Part shown: positions 10,072-21,600 of the stretch, in pieces
Layout: each line of letters starts with the position of its first letter
Position numbering within the stretch: position 1 is the stretch's first letter
DNA from: Pteria penguin
Lineage: Eukaryota; Mollusca; Bivalvia; Pterioida; Pteriidae
Reading direction: 5' to 3'
DNA length: 64,000 nt
NCBI GenBank assembly: GCA_035048485.1
Contig: CM068588.1
Span: forward strand, 372,001-436,000
The notes under the pieces: generated by a model
Database searches by the model: none
What the model saw: the letters and a program-made list of their open reading frames with translations, nothing else
What the model was told of the DNA's origin: nothing
Position numbers and translations under genes: made by a program

Positions 10072-12178
10072 TCAGTCCAGAATCTCATTTAAAAGTCTGG
10101 ATAACGAGATATCATATGGAGTAATAAGAGTCTCGTAACGACCGTAGAACTTCCTCAGTGACGATGCTAGTCTAGCACATATATAACCCTGGTTGAGCAG
10201 CTTAACTGAAAGTCGCCTAGCCCTCAGAACAAAGTCATTGTAATTTGAACATGCTCTGGAATAACGTATATATTAACTGAGATATGAATACGCCGTATGC
10301 GGGCGATGATGGAATGTTGCTACTTATGAAAGGAAAGTTTGTGATAGCGAAATTGAAATCGTCACGTTTGTCATAGAGTGAGGTGTTCAATTGACCATTA
10401 ATGTCGAAAGACAACATGATATCTAAATACGAAGTAGAATTACTAGTTTCTGTGGTTTATTTGACCTCCAGTTCACTTGGATAGATGATGCTAAAGTAAT
10501 CCGCGAATGAAGGATTATTAATTGAAAGCAAGTCATCTATATATCTGTAAGTAAAATTGAAGCCAAGAGCCAATTGTTTTTTTCCTTGCGAAAGCAAAGA
10601 CTGAATGAATTCAGCTTCGTATGAATAAAGGAATATGTCAGCCAGAAGCGGAGCACAGTTAGTGCCCATTGGAATGCCGACAATTTGTTGAAAAACCTTA
10701 CCTCCAAACACCACAAAAATGTTATCGATAAGAAAGTTCAACATCTGGATGACAGCTGTTTCAGTGTATTTATTTTTGGAATCAGAATTTTCCTTAACAA
10801 AATAAGTTTTATCGTGGCCTATTACTATATATTTGAATTTGCGGCTTCCGTTTTTACTAATAAATGCATTTTGAATAATTTCCGCTAATCTGTCTTCTAA
10901 TTTCTGATGAGGGATCGTTGTGTAAAGAGTCAAAAAGTCAAAAGACTTGATGGAGTGAATTTTAGTGAAACGTTTTGATTTTAGATGTTCTAACAACTCT
11001 TTTGAATTTTTAAGGATCCACGTTTAATTAATTCCACTTCTGGAATATACTGTTTCGCAATATCTATGAAGGCCAGATTTAATTTCTGATAATATTTTTG
11101 TGAGTAGCATCGATACAGATTTAGTGGAACACTTCGAGGAACCAGCGATAAAGCGTTGTTTGTACGGAGTTTTGTGCATTTTTGGAATACAGTACAAATA
11201 TGGAAGTTCTAAATTCAATTTATTTGAGTCAATACCAAACGTATTGAGGACAGATTTATGATTCTCGATACTTCCGAAACCGAAAAGTTCGTGAGAATAT
11301 AAGTAGGATTTCCTGGAGCTGAATTTAATCCTAATTCTTTCACTAGGCTGTCAAAGTAATATTTCTTACAAGTAAATGTATAATTATTAGATGCTTTATC
11401 TGCTGGTGTAATGATATAATGTTCTTGGAGGAGGGTAAGTTCTCTGACAACATCAGGATCTTTAAAAATAGATTCGAATCTGGTGTTTACAGAACCTTGT
11501 AATTTTTTAATTTTTTATCTCAGCAGTACTGCAATAGATTTTATCCATTCCGAAAGAGTGTCGACTTGTACTTCCTCTCTTTTTGCCCATCGTGTGGTAT
11601 ATTCCTCGCAGCAGTTCATAATATTCTCAAAATTTTGGCTCCATGTGAATGATCTGGGTTCTCTGTATTTTGGACCTTTAAGTAAAAGTTCTCTTAATTT
11701 AGTGTTTTTAACTATATTGAGATCACCAGTAATGACATGGCCACAAGCAGAATATACGAAATTAGATGAGGAACATGCACACGGTTGAGGATGACATGCA
11801 GAGTTGCTAAGATCAAGACACTGTAGATACCCTTTGTAATTATAAATTTTGGATGCAACTGATGGCGTGTAGCTATAGGAAATACATGGCGGATCTTTGT
11901 TTTTGAAATATGGAGGTATTTTCTCTAAAACAGACTTATAATTTAAAATTTGGCCAAAATATAAATAATCAATGCCTTTATTTGCAAATTTAATTTTGAT
12001 GAAAGGGCGATTAGATTTTTCCATAGAAATATCTGACTTGACGGGACGAAAAAGTCTAGCGGTCGATATGTCCATAATAATGCCATCTAGTCTATACTCT
12101 GCAGAGCTTATATCAGTAAATATACGGTGTCTGGACGATACGTACAACTCGTGTAATTTTCTGAGTGAAATAGAATAA
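10072..12178 (-). pseudogene. Nearly full-length reverse-transcriptase element ORF (possibly Penelope-like), inactivated
   Basis: Read from 12178 downwards: an N-terminal region with a CACSSSNFVYSACGHVITGD segment (near 11770-11700); a PADKAS segment near 11390; PYLYCIPKMHKTPYKQRFIAG near 11200-11140; FDFLTLYTTIPH near 10940; QIVGIPMGTNCAPLLADIF near 10690-10630; and the catalytic YIDD near 10540. C-terminal YDKRDDFNF, SPAYGVFISQLI and SSLRKFYGRY segments end at a TGA at 10072-10074. The order and motifs are those of a single-ORF retroelement RT common in bivalves. Assignment to Penelope-like elements is a guess, and no GIY-YIG endonuclease is visible. It is broken by stops near 11515, 11034 and 10457, a frameshift near 11265, and another near 10245. 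Confidence 0.85.
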
Positions 12179-12594
12179 AGTTTTGTACGAATACTGAGTC
12201 AGTCTAAATATTTATCATCATGCAATTAGCTTTCCATTTTATATTTAATTTTCTACATAATCATGAAATTCATATGAAACTCATTGTGTTAGTACAAAGC
12301 ATATCAATAACATAAATGTCTTTAGGTTTTGCAGATTCATTAATGGAACTGTATGATGTTCCTGAAAGGAAAATGCTAAATGTTTCAATTTTTTCCTTAT
12401 CTGATTGTGAAACCGCTCCCTGTAAAGGATGCGAAAAAATTTCATTAAGTCTTTATTTAAACCTTGAATCTATGGAAATGATTTTCAAGTTTATACACGT
12501 CAATAAGAGTAGTTAGTTTTACACTATATACAAAACTCAAACATTTATTCAATAAGACTAACTTTTCTTTAGACAATATTATCTTGGGTTTTGC

Positions 12595-12870
12595 GGAATA
12601 TTTCTACAGCAGATTGTTAGAATTCCAGTGTATAGCAGTTGTGTACCTGTCTTGGCTGATATATTTTTGTACGAGGCAGACTTCATTCAGTCATTCCTTT
12701 CTTTACAATAGCATCTAAGTTCAGTTTCACATACAGGTACATTGAAAACGTTCTATCCATAAATACTGATAATAATTTTCAGATTAATCTCGGTCATGTG
12801 TATTCCGCTTAACTTGAGATCTAGGATACAACAGAGAGCAAAACACCTGCTTCGTAGCTACACTTACTCT
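12595..12870 (+). pseudogene. Decayed reverse-transcriptase fragment (palm and downstream)
   Basis: Plus-strand reading gives QQIVRIP, then LADIFLYEADFIQSFLS, FTYRYIENVLSIN and DTTES in the expected order. Stops and shifts break the frame, and YIDD has become YIEN. Its orientation is opposite to the adjacent element at 10072-12178. Confidence 0.75.
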
Positions 12871-12879
12871 TGTCTATGA

Positions 12880-13579
12880 CTTAACCACCAAATATGAGAA
12901 GTTTCTATGGAACACGGAGATAATTGTAGTATGTTAGCAGCAAACGCTCACTTCTTACGGACACCTGGTGTTATCCCTTTTTTTACTGAAACTATCAATA
13001 CTGAATTTGTTGTGTTTTACTGCACGTTGAATACTGGACATCGTGTGGTACTCTTTCCAGTTTATACTTACTTAAACATCAATATTGCCATTAAAAATGA
13101 ACAAAAACAATGCCTACAGTATGTGATTATAGTTTATGCTTAATTAAACCATTACATGGTACACAATTGATAACAATATCGAAGAAATCTACATATATAT
13201 TTTTTCAAATATATATATTTCTTTCCACCTTTCCCTCTTCATCGCTATTAATTGTCTAATCAGCCTACAAGTCTGCGGTGACTTTTGTCATAGTACATTC
13301 TTTCCTTTCTTGTGTATCTGCAGTTCAACTGCTGATGTCAACATGACTCCATTTCCACCTTCACTGAAGTGGCCGCTTATCGGACATCGCAGCCTATCAT
13401 AGCATAAATAATTACAAAAACCAATACATATATGATCACTTATTCATTCATATCAGGTATATCACAAGTCTGTGTATACAATACTGTATATACTATCTGC
13501 TTAATCTAGATAGGGTATACACTTATATCAGGTGAGAAAGGATCTGAAATAATGTGATGTACTCCAAACAATGTAGTAT
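12880..13579. other. No gene seen
   Basis: Includes an open frame at 12907-13143 without recognisable features and a (TA)n-rich spot near 13190. A diverged GTGACTTTTGTCAT piece near 13278 resembles repeat T. Confidence 0.35.
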
Positions 13580-13721
13580 TATAGAAAGAAAAAAGAGGAG
13601 TTACTGGCTCAGTTATGTGGCAGAAGTCACCATAGAGCTATACAATACATGAATATAAATAATATACTAGAACATATATCACATTACAAAAATATTTGAT
13701 TGTAGTGCAATTACGATACCG
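13580..13721 (-). repeat. Terminal repeat T, left inverted arm
   Basis: GAAAGAAAAAAGAGGAGTTA through CAATACATGAATATAAATAA to ATTACGATACC. The inverted counterpart is 16828-16968, with few differences over about 140 bases. Repeat T continues into the tail repeat at 13680-13990. Confidence 0.85.
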
Positions 13722-13990
13722 ACTTAGGAAGGTCATTTAATTTGACAAAAGCCAAACAAATGGTGTGGTTAACCGGTTTACGGGCCCACCTTCCCACTCA
13801 CCGTAACAGCAGAACAATCAAAGGACGTACATTTAAAAATTTATAAATAATCCTCCATGTAAAGAACAAGGGTCAACAGGTATCGCATATTGAGAGGTCA
13901 TAAAAATATAAAGACGTAAGGTATTGTAAAATACATAATGGTATAAAAATATATGCGACATCAACATGATAAACCGTGCTCTGCCAGTCT
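13680..13990 (+). repeat. RT-element tail repeat, copy 1
   Basis: Carries TACGATACCGACTTAGGAAGG, a TTAACCGGTTTA palindrome, a CACCTTCCCACTCACCG block, ATAAATAATCCTCCATGTA and CATCAACATGATAAACCGTG. Other copies: 18985-19300, 28152-28265 and 28325-28640 in this orientation; 15290-15425 and 28960-29130 inverted. It follows the C-terminus of the minus-strand RT fragment at 14094-14690, so it is probably the 3' tail of that element. Confidence 0.75.
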
Positions 13991-14093
13991 GAAAGCAAGC
14001 TAAGACCCTAGCTTGCTTGGAGTCCCGACTAACAGTCAGAGGGAACGAGGTTCAGGACCATGTCTCCTCTGAAAGAGGTTTGGACAAGGCCCG

Positions 14094-14690
14094 TCATATA
14101 GTCCCCACCGCCCTGTTAGTCAGCGTGCAACGTTCAAGTAAAAGTCTGCATAAGGCTGTAGAGGGGCCAAATACAAGACCTATAGTCTTTTTGATGATCT
14201 CAATATCATATTGTCTATTTATAAGACGTTTGATTATTTTATTACATGATAAAATAACGTTATCGGAGCCTTTTACTTTCCTTAGTTTATATACGAGATC
14301 ACCGTAAAAATAAGGATGGGAAATTCCATTGGATACATACTGTTGAAAAGAAATATTTCCAAATTTAGATAGAAGTTTTGAATGAGATCTGAAGAATTTG
14401 CCGAATGTTTTTCTTAACTTGTGATATCTGTAACCCTGAGTTAAAAGTTTAGTAGTAATTTGTAAATTTCGTTTATGAAAATCCAAAACATCGGTGCAGC
14501 CTCTGACAAATCGAACTAATTGAGATATATAGATACCATATGATGGGAGTCGAGGAACATCGCCATCCAAGTAAGGGAAATTTACAATAGGAAATCCAAA
14601 ATCCTCACGTTTATCATAAATATTAGTATATATTAGGTGGTTGATAATTTTGATGTTTAAATCTCGAAAGGTGTAGATTTATGTCAAGTA
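14094..14690 (-). pseudogene. Reverse-transcriptase C-terminal fragment
   Basis: Minus strand reads NIYDKREDFGFPIVNFPYL and then LPSYGIYISQLVRF. After these come GYRYHKLRKTFGKFF, FYGDLVYKLRKVKG and TIGLVFGPSTAL, ending RAVGTI at a stop near 14096. The frame is open for over 150 codons. It is a different subfamily from 10072-12178, with a longer C-terminus. The catalytic domain is absent, so it is 5'-truncated and not functional. Confidence 0.85.
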
Positions 14691-15004
14691 TTAGCTTAGT
14701 ATAGTGAACAATCGTGAACCCTGAAAAGAGGACAAGGTGACCGTAAGAAGTAAGCGTCTACTGTGAGACTAGTCGTACCAGAGGACTACGGAGTACACAT
14801 ACTCACACTAGACACCAGCGACTACTATTTAAAATAAAAGTAAAAACTTTCAAACATATGACAGATATACACAAAATTTAAACATTGTTCTGGATTATAG
14901 ATATAATAAACTCTGAAAAGCTTCTAGTAGATTTTATAGATATTATTCAGATATTTTATCTAAATTCGTAAATATGACTTCTTAACAAAATGTATCTAGC
15001 TGAA

Positions 15005-15215
15005 TTCTCATCAAAATTTCTACGGTGATCTAGTATACAAGCTAAGAAGAATCAAAGATTCCAATGATTTCATCTCGTCGATTTTCAAAATAATTAAACG
15101 CCTTCGACATCGATTGTATGACGCCGAGATTATCGCAAAGACCATGGTTATATTGGACTCCCTTAAGTCTTATACAGACTTTTACTTGAGCATTGGACGA
15201 TAACAAACAGAGACC
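15005..15215 (+). pseudogene. Reverse-transcriptase C-terminal fragment, inverted partner
   Basis: Plus strand reads SHQNFYGDLVYKLRRIKDSN, then IIKRLRHRLYDAEII. This is the same segment as in the minus-strand copy at 14094-14690. Its 3' tail follows at 15290-15425. The two copies therefore face each other with truncated 5' ends inward. Confidence 0.8.
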
Positions 15216-15289
15216 AACAGAGTCTTGAGAAAGTTGTTAATATTTGTTCCCTATATGGTGGATTATTATAATATTTAATGTGTTGATTG

Positions 15290-15425
15290 TGCCGCTTTTG
15301 CGGTGAGTGGGAAGGTGGGCGCCCATAAACCGGTTAATTACATCAACTGAATAAAATGTGTTACTTTAACTGACCTTCCTAAGACATTGTAGCTGCAGTG
15401 CAATCGAATATTTTTGTAATGTCGC
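15290..15425 (-). repeat. RT-element tail repeat, inverted copy
   Basis: GTGCCGCTTTTGCGGTGAG, AAACCGGTTAATTACA and CAATCGAATATTTTTGTAAT match 13680-13830 in reverse complement. Confidence 0.8.
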
Positions 15426-15889
15426 TTTTTGTGTTTATTTGAGTATAATAATATTTATGTAGATGTCCTTGATGACTTTTGTGTCATACAACATGGTCAG
15501 ATGTTTCTGTCTTCTCTTTCACTTGCCTTCCCTTGTTGCCGGGTTTATAACCTATACATTGATTAATTGAAAATCTGGTCATAAAAATTTAATGGACTAT
15601 CTCTTCTACATTTGGAGCATATTAATGTAAAATACAAACGAAACTGATGTCACATGACTATGGCACTGACAACAATGTACCACAGTGGAAGTAACATACC
15701 AAAGAAAATTATTTCTTTATTCATCTCATTTCCAGGAATCGAAAGCCAATGTTTGTTATGAAACAAATATTAAGAAGTAAAGATCTGAGATACCGATCCG
15801 ATTTCAACAACCCAAAATTCAAACATTATGACATTATATATAAATATACTATATATAATATAATTAAGGGCCTCTGTAAATACAGGGTT
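15426..15889. other. No gene seen; diverged T-like fragment
   Basis: AGATGTCCTTGATGACTTTTG ... TGTCATACA near 15462-15500 and a similar piece near 15970-16045 look like distant relatives of repeat T. Otherwise unassigned. Confidence 0.4.
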
Positions 15890-15955
15890 GGGGTCAGGTG
15901 CCATGGAGGGGTAATCAGCCCCTGTCGACCGGTCACACTCACCGTCATGCCACAA
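15890..15955 (-). repeat. Dispersed repeat, CAGGTGCCATGGAGGGGTA family
   Basis: A relative of the 9886-9965 repeat: GGTCAGGTGCCATGGAGGGG followed by CACTCACCGTCATGCC. Confidence 0.5.
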
Positions 15956-16045
15956 GTGAATAGGGATTAGTATTTTTGTGTACATGTCCTTGATGAGTTT
16001 TGTCATACAGCTTTGTCAGATGTTTTCAGTTTTCTCTTTTACACG

Positions 16046-16795
16046 CATTCACGGACGTAGGAATCGGCACAACAGTATCGTTAAATGGTAATGTAGACTA
16101 CTGTTAAACGTGTCACAGATATACAATATAGCAAATAATGTCTTGAAACAAACTGAATGACTTATGGGGATTTCATAGACATTTGCAACCTTCTTTCTTT
16201 TATTATTTACAAACCCGTTTTTCCAGCTAAGAACAAAATGTTTATCTTACATTGAGATATTTTAACCAAATAAAGCATCAAATACATTATCGTAAAACTT
16301 GAAGAGAAGACATAAGACCCCTGGCCAGGCTGTATGACACAAATCATCTGGGACATGCACATAAAAACGAAATGGACTAGAGCTGTCAGCATTTTTGCCT
16401 CTGATCCCTTTTTATGTGCTAATTTTGTCATTCTGGTTTCAGATAAATGCTTCAACGACCAGTTTGCTTTGTAACATACAAACTGCTAAGCATATGCTCA
16501 AAGTTTATCGATATTATCCGTCAATTTATACATGAAAGTAGATTTTACATATGACCATATGTAGTTCCCTTTTCGCCTGATTGGTCACTCATATGTATAG
16601 AGAACGTGTCGTATAATCTATCATATATCAACTGTGAAACCAATGTAAGAAAGAATTATAATCAGAAGGATCAGAAGGAATATTATATAAGTGTGTGTTA
16701 AATCTCATTAACGTGTCCGAATTATATCACAGTAGTAATATAAATTATATGTGAAAGATATGGCACATCGGCAATCACACAAAGCCCGATCGTGA
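16046..16795. other. No gene seen
   Basis: Open frames here are short and lack motifs. An ATGACACAAATCATCTGGGA piece near 16335 recurs near 18930 and belongs to the repeat background. Confidence 0.35.
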
Positions 16796-16827
16796 TAATT
16801 CGTGTATTTATGTCATTGTGGCATTGT

Positions 16828-16968
16828 GGTATCGTAATTGCACTACAATCAAATATTTTTGTAATGTGTTAAATGTTCTGTTATATTATTTATATTCATG
16901 TATTGTATAGCTCCATGGTGACTTCTGCCACATAACTGAGCCGGTAAATCCTCTTTTTTCTTTCAGAC
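16828..16968 (+). repeat. Terminal repeat T, right inverted arm
   Basis: GGTATCGTAATTGCACTACA through TTCATGTATTGTATAGCTCC to the TTTTTTCTTTC end. It is the reverse complement of 13580-13721. Confidence 0.85.
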
Positions 16969-17084
16969 CAAAGAGCGGTGGATATCTATGTACCCCGTAT
17001 TTATTACATCCCACCGCAGATACTCACACAAACGAGTCACGGTGGAATTATTATTTTGCCTACATGTATTCATTTACCCTATGC

Positions 17085-17215
17085 CGAGTACCCTATGCCG
17101 CTTTGGTTATTACACCAAACGCCACAGTGTACATTCATATACACTTTATTATGTACCCTATGTCGCTGTGGCAATCACATCAAAGCGCCACAGTGTACAT
17201 TCATGTACCCTTTGT
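17085..17215 (+). repeat. Imperfect short tandem repeat
   Basis: About two units of roughly 68 bases with CCACAGTGTACATTCAT and TACCCTATG. Open frames of 60-160 codons across 16978-17463 come from this repeat and have no recognised domain. Confidence 0.55.
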
Positions 17216-17463
17216 CAGCAAGGCCACTCACCAATGCGCAATGGTGGAAATTTAGTCATAGTAAAACTGACACCAACCCGCAACTTTTGACATTTGTGCG
17301 CTCTTTTTGTCACTCTGACATTCACATTCACTTTAATGTCACTGAGGTACTCACATCAACGCGCCCTCGTGAACATTTAATTATTGGCCTCTGTAAACCA
17401 GAGTTGAAATCAGGAGTAACAGATAAGTCTTCGTATACGAAATATAACAGCCAATATATATAA

Positions 17464-18488
17464 CAAATATATGTTCGATATTCTGATTCGACGAGAGCAG
17501 ATAAGTGTACAATACGAAAGTCTTTGGTGCCATGTGTTAAAGTACATACGAAGTTATTACGCTTGCTGTGATTGTCAGAATTTAATCTACTAAACTTCAC
17601 GGTTCATGCTAATGACATAGCTCACTAATCTTAGGCAAGAAGTCCCGGGTTTCAGTTTCACAGAAAAGACATCGTTGTCTTGTTCCGATTAGAAGATAGA
17701 ACTTGAAGTCATATGCTATGGTAAAAGGTTATGGCCTGAGAATCTAAATTGCTTTAGGAGGTTTTAGGTGATTCCTGGGGATTATGTCACAATTTTTCAG
17801 CAAAACGTTATGCGGATATTATCAATTAATAAACAATCACCACCGTTTGCGATGACTCCTCTTCCTTTCCATACATAAAGTGGAGTCTTATCACTTGATC
17901 CGCAGTGATAGTAAGCTTGTTTATGAACGACAGCTGTAGTTGATGTAAACTCAACAGAAGATTAAAGTAGCAGTACAAGCGAAGATTAACATGCCAACTA
18001 AAGGTAAAAATTGTTCGTGTACATGTTACATTCATTGAAATATTTCCTTTACTTTTGTTTATCCAGAGTACTTAACTCCGAAATTACCCTGTTAGATGTA
18101 ATGGATGCAAATTGCATAGTGTTGCAGAACGCTGGTGTCTAATACAGGAGTTTAAGGCTTCCATGACAAGATTGTCAACAATGTTCAAGAGATTGCTAAT
18201 TATTTCGAAATATGACTGAAAAACTGATGAAAGCAAATAGACATTTGATTAGATTGGACTTCCTAAGAAAGAAGCAATATTTTACTGTGTTCCATTTAAC
18301 TATTGGATTTTTGCGGTATTTTCGGTGTTGACTTTTCTGACTTTCGTATGTGTTAGGCACAGTTATGGATGATCGGATACGGCTAATCAAGCATGAGGCG
18401 CTTACTGTTCACGAGCAGCTCTTGCATGTATCTACTGGTTCATGTTTGTCTATGATTGTTTTTACATATTATTATTGAATTTTTACAG
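17464..18488. other. Presumed 5' intron or flank of BHMT; no exon identified
   Basis: The first BHMT coding exon should encode a short N-terminus ending in phase 1, but I cannot locate it here. The last bases form the acceptor TTTTTACAG. Confidence 0.4.
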
Positions 18489-18679
18489 GGTTGTTAGAAA
18501 GATTAAAAGACGGCGAGAGTGTCGTGGTCGCAGAGGGATATATTTTTGAGTTTGAACGGAAGGGATATCTCAAAGCTGGCAGCTTCGTCCCAGAGGTTGT
18601 CGTAGAACATCCAGAATTAGTACGCGATCTCCATCGAGAGTATGTCCATGCTGGGAGTGACGTTGTTCTAGCGTTTACC
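18489..18679 (+). CDS. BHMT-like exon a
   Basis: 191 nt, acceptor TTTTTACAG, donor ACC|GTAAGT. It begins with the last two bases of a codon (likely Gly), then [27 protein letters not shown] and VVLAFT. It ends in phase 0. This is the N-terminal strand-helix region of the TIM barrel. Confidence 0.92.
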
Positions 18680-21600
18680 GTAAGTTTTTGATTCTTTGCT
18701 TATACATGTATAATAACACTTCGGTACTTTTTCGTTGTACCATGCAAAGAGCTTACATACCAAGACAGATATCACCATGTTTGACAAGTAAACCACAAAT
18801 CTAATAGATATAATTCGGTTAGTGCTTCCCGATTAATATGAATGTATTGCACTATAACAAAAATAATTCAAGAAAATGTTATGACAAAGAGAAAACAGAA
18901 AACATCTGACAAAGCCGCATGACACAAATCACCAAAGACCTGCACACAAAAAAATGACAACAGTAGAATATACACGGAACGACATTGCAAAAATATTCGA
19001 TTGTGCTGCGGTTACGATACCGACTTAGGACGGTCGATTGAAGTAACAAATGTCACTCAATTAGTGTGGTTAACCGGTTTAGGAGCGCCCATATTCTCAC
19101 TCACCGCAAAAGCAGCACAATCAAAGGACACAAATTTAAAAATTTATAAATAATCCTCCATATAGAGAACAAGGATCAACAGAATTCTCAAGGAGAGAGG
19201 TCATAAAAAGTTATTACACACGAAACAATTATAGAATAACATGTTGCTATCAAAAATATGTAAGGAAACATCAACATAAGTAAGCCGTGCTAAGAACAAG
19301 AAAAAGTTTTCCAGAAATTAAATACGCTAATACATATGCACAATGGGAAGTATAAATGTACGTACAACAGAAGTGGAAATCACTGATAGGTGATTGATTC
19401 AGATAGTCGTTATACAACATTGTATATGCAAATTGTACTGGCAAGACACACATAATTCAAATAAATCGTGATAAGAAGTTTGTGAATTATTCTCGACTAA
19501 GGAGTATCTCCCTCATGCACAGCTCTGTCCTTAAATCTGTTCTTTATCTCTTACTTTTATGTCAGTTTGGTAATGAGTTTGCCCCTCCAATATTTGTACT
19601 TTCTATTTTCATAGTTTATGCCTTATCACTGGGGAGACATAAGTTGTGGAAATGTACATCTGGTGCACCAAATTAATTCACGTATATATGGTCTGATATT
19701 CAATTGTATTAAAGTGTATTGCTTTGTAGCGCTTATACTGTATACGACTGTTATGCATGCGAGATAGCAGCACCAAAAGCTTTGTAACACTTTCACAACA
19801 CATGGTACACCTCTTGCTTCTTGTTAGCTTTTTTTTCGCCGAGTGGGAAAATGCTATCTGCATGTTTGCTCGAGAGGAAATTATTGCTACTTGTTGCTGT
19901 TTACTCTTTATATGGATATTCACCTTGTATCAAAGTTATCTTCTTTATCTTATAACCCCTGTTTGTCTTGATAAGATCCGTATGTAACTGGTTTAAGCAG
20001 CATCATACCTGTCTATGACTGTCATATCTAACGCTATCTGGAACGGAAGTAAATTAAGTCATGTTTTCATACATACCAGGGTAAACACCACCCAACTCCC
20101 TTCTGTCGCATATCCGTACGGATGATCATTGGTGATAAATCACGCCTCCGTGGCACTATCGCTATAAATTACTCTCGCGTAAACAGACGCGCATGTTTCC
20201 AAATACAATTAATATAAAATAAAAGCTCATGTAGCATGGAACGTAATAAATTCTTTTTAAAGTTTGTTTGATTGGATTATTTTATGAACATGTACAAACA
20301 AGTTAAGTAAGAGAATGGCAATGTCATGTGTTCCATATTAAATCAGTATATATATTACACAGCCAATTGTGCCTAACATTAATTTAACGTTAATCTCGAT
20401 TAACCTCAAACTAATGTTATTTTCACAAGAAATTAATGTTACATTTACATTAATTTAACGTTAAAACATTTAACGTTAAATTAACATTAAACGTCTCATA
20501 ATAAATTTTTCACATTAAAATGATGTTAACTTTTAACATGAGATTAATGTTGAAAGTAACATGAAATTATATTCATAAGCATATCAATGCAAAAGCAATG
20601 AAAAAAAATTTTCAACGTTAATTTAATGTTGACTTTTAACATTAATTTAACATAAAAATTTATTAACGTTAGAATAACATTCAGTTTTTAACTGTACTAA
20701 ATGTACTTAATGTTAAATTAATGTTAATTTTTCGTGATTGATAGTTGCATTGAAAAAAAAAATGAATGCACAAAAAATAACTTATTATTTTATTTGCATT
20801 TGTTTTTACAATTAAGTAATGTGATATTGATATCAAATATTGATACACATATTAGATTTACATGTATTTGATTGACCATCCTTTTACAATAAATAAATGG
20901 TGAATACATGTATGAAAAATAGGGCACAGCTAACGGGTGTATGATATGCCCGCATCATGTTTTAACGTGGTGGTAATGGATGTGTGAAAGAAGAACTAAC
21001 CACATTCTTTCATATGACACCATCAAAAGTTTTGTTCCCCCTTATAGTTAAGGAAGAGAAGCATGGACAACCTTTCCAACCCCGCCCATTTTCCCCTAAC
21101 CCAGAGGCCTGACCCCAACTTTGAAACCCACATGCACAACTACAAGCCACACCCTTTCATATGACACCATCAAAAGTTTTGTTCCCCCTTTAGTTAAGGT
21201 GGAGAAGCCCGGACAAAGATGGATTGACGGCCAGACGACAGCGGTATAGCATAATACGCCCACATTTTAAATGCGGGTGTATAAAAAGTTACAATAATAA
21301 TGACATTTAAACATCGCAATTCACCATTTACATTTGAACTTTTGAAGTTCCCCGCGGAGGGTTTGACTTAAGTGTTATTATACCTTTTTCCTGATGTTAT
21401 GTGGCTGTGACACTTTCTACACAGTGTTTGTTCACATTCATTTATATATACAGTGTTGAATTATTATTGTTTCGTCTGTGTGTAAGGACATTCATGGCGG
21501 GTGTGGCTAGCCAAACAGGGGACGCTCACTCCTCCCGGGCACCTGGTCTCACCCCTGAATTTCAGGGGTCCGTGAATGTCCACTGTGGTACATTGTTGTT

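Noticed and set aside
10000..10140. Hammerhead ribozyme next to the RT element (known in Penelope-like elements)
   Set aside because: No CTGATGA core paired with a GAAA and a cleavage triplet could be placed here or near the other RT copies.
14017..14307. 96-codon plus-strand frame over the RT C-terminal fragment
   Set aside because: It is antisense to the recognisable RT coding sequence at 14094-14690.
16978..17463. 161-codon plus-strand frame
   Set aside because: Runs through an imperfect tandem repeat, overlaps other open frames, and has no recognisable domain.
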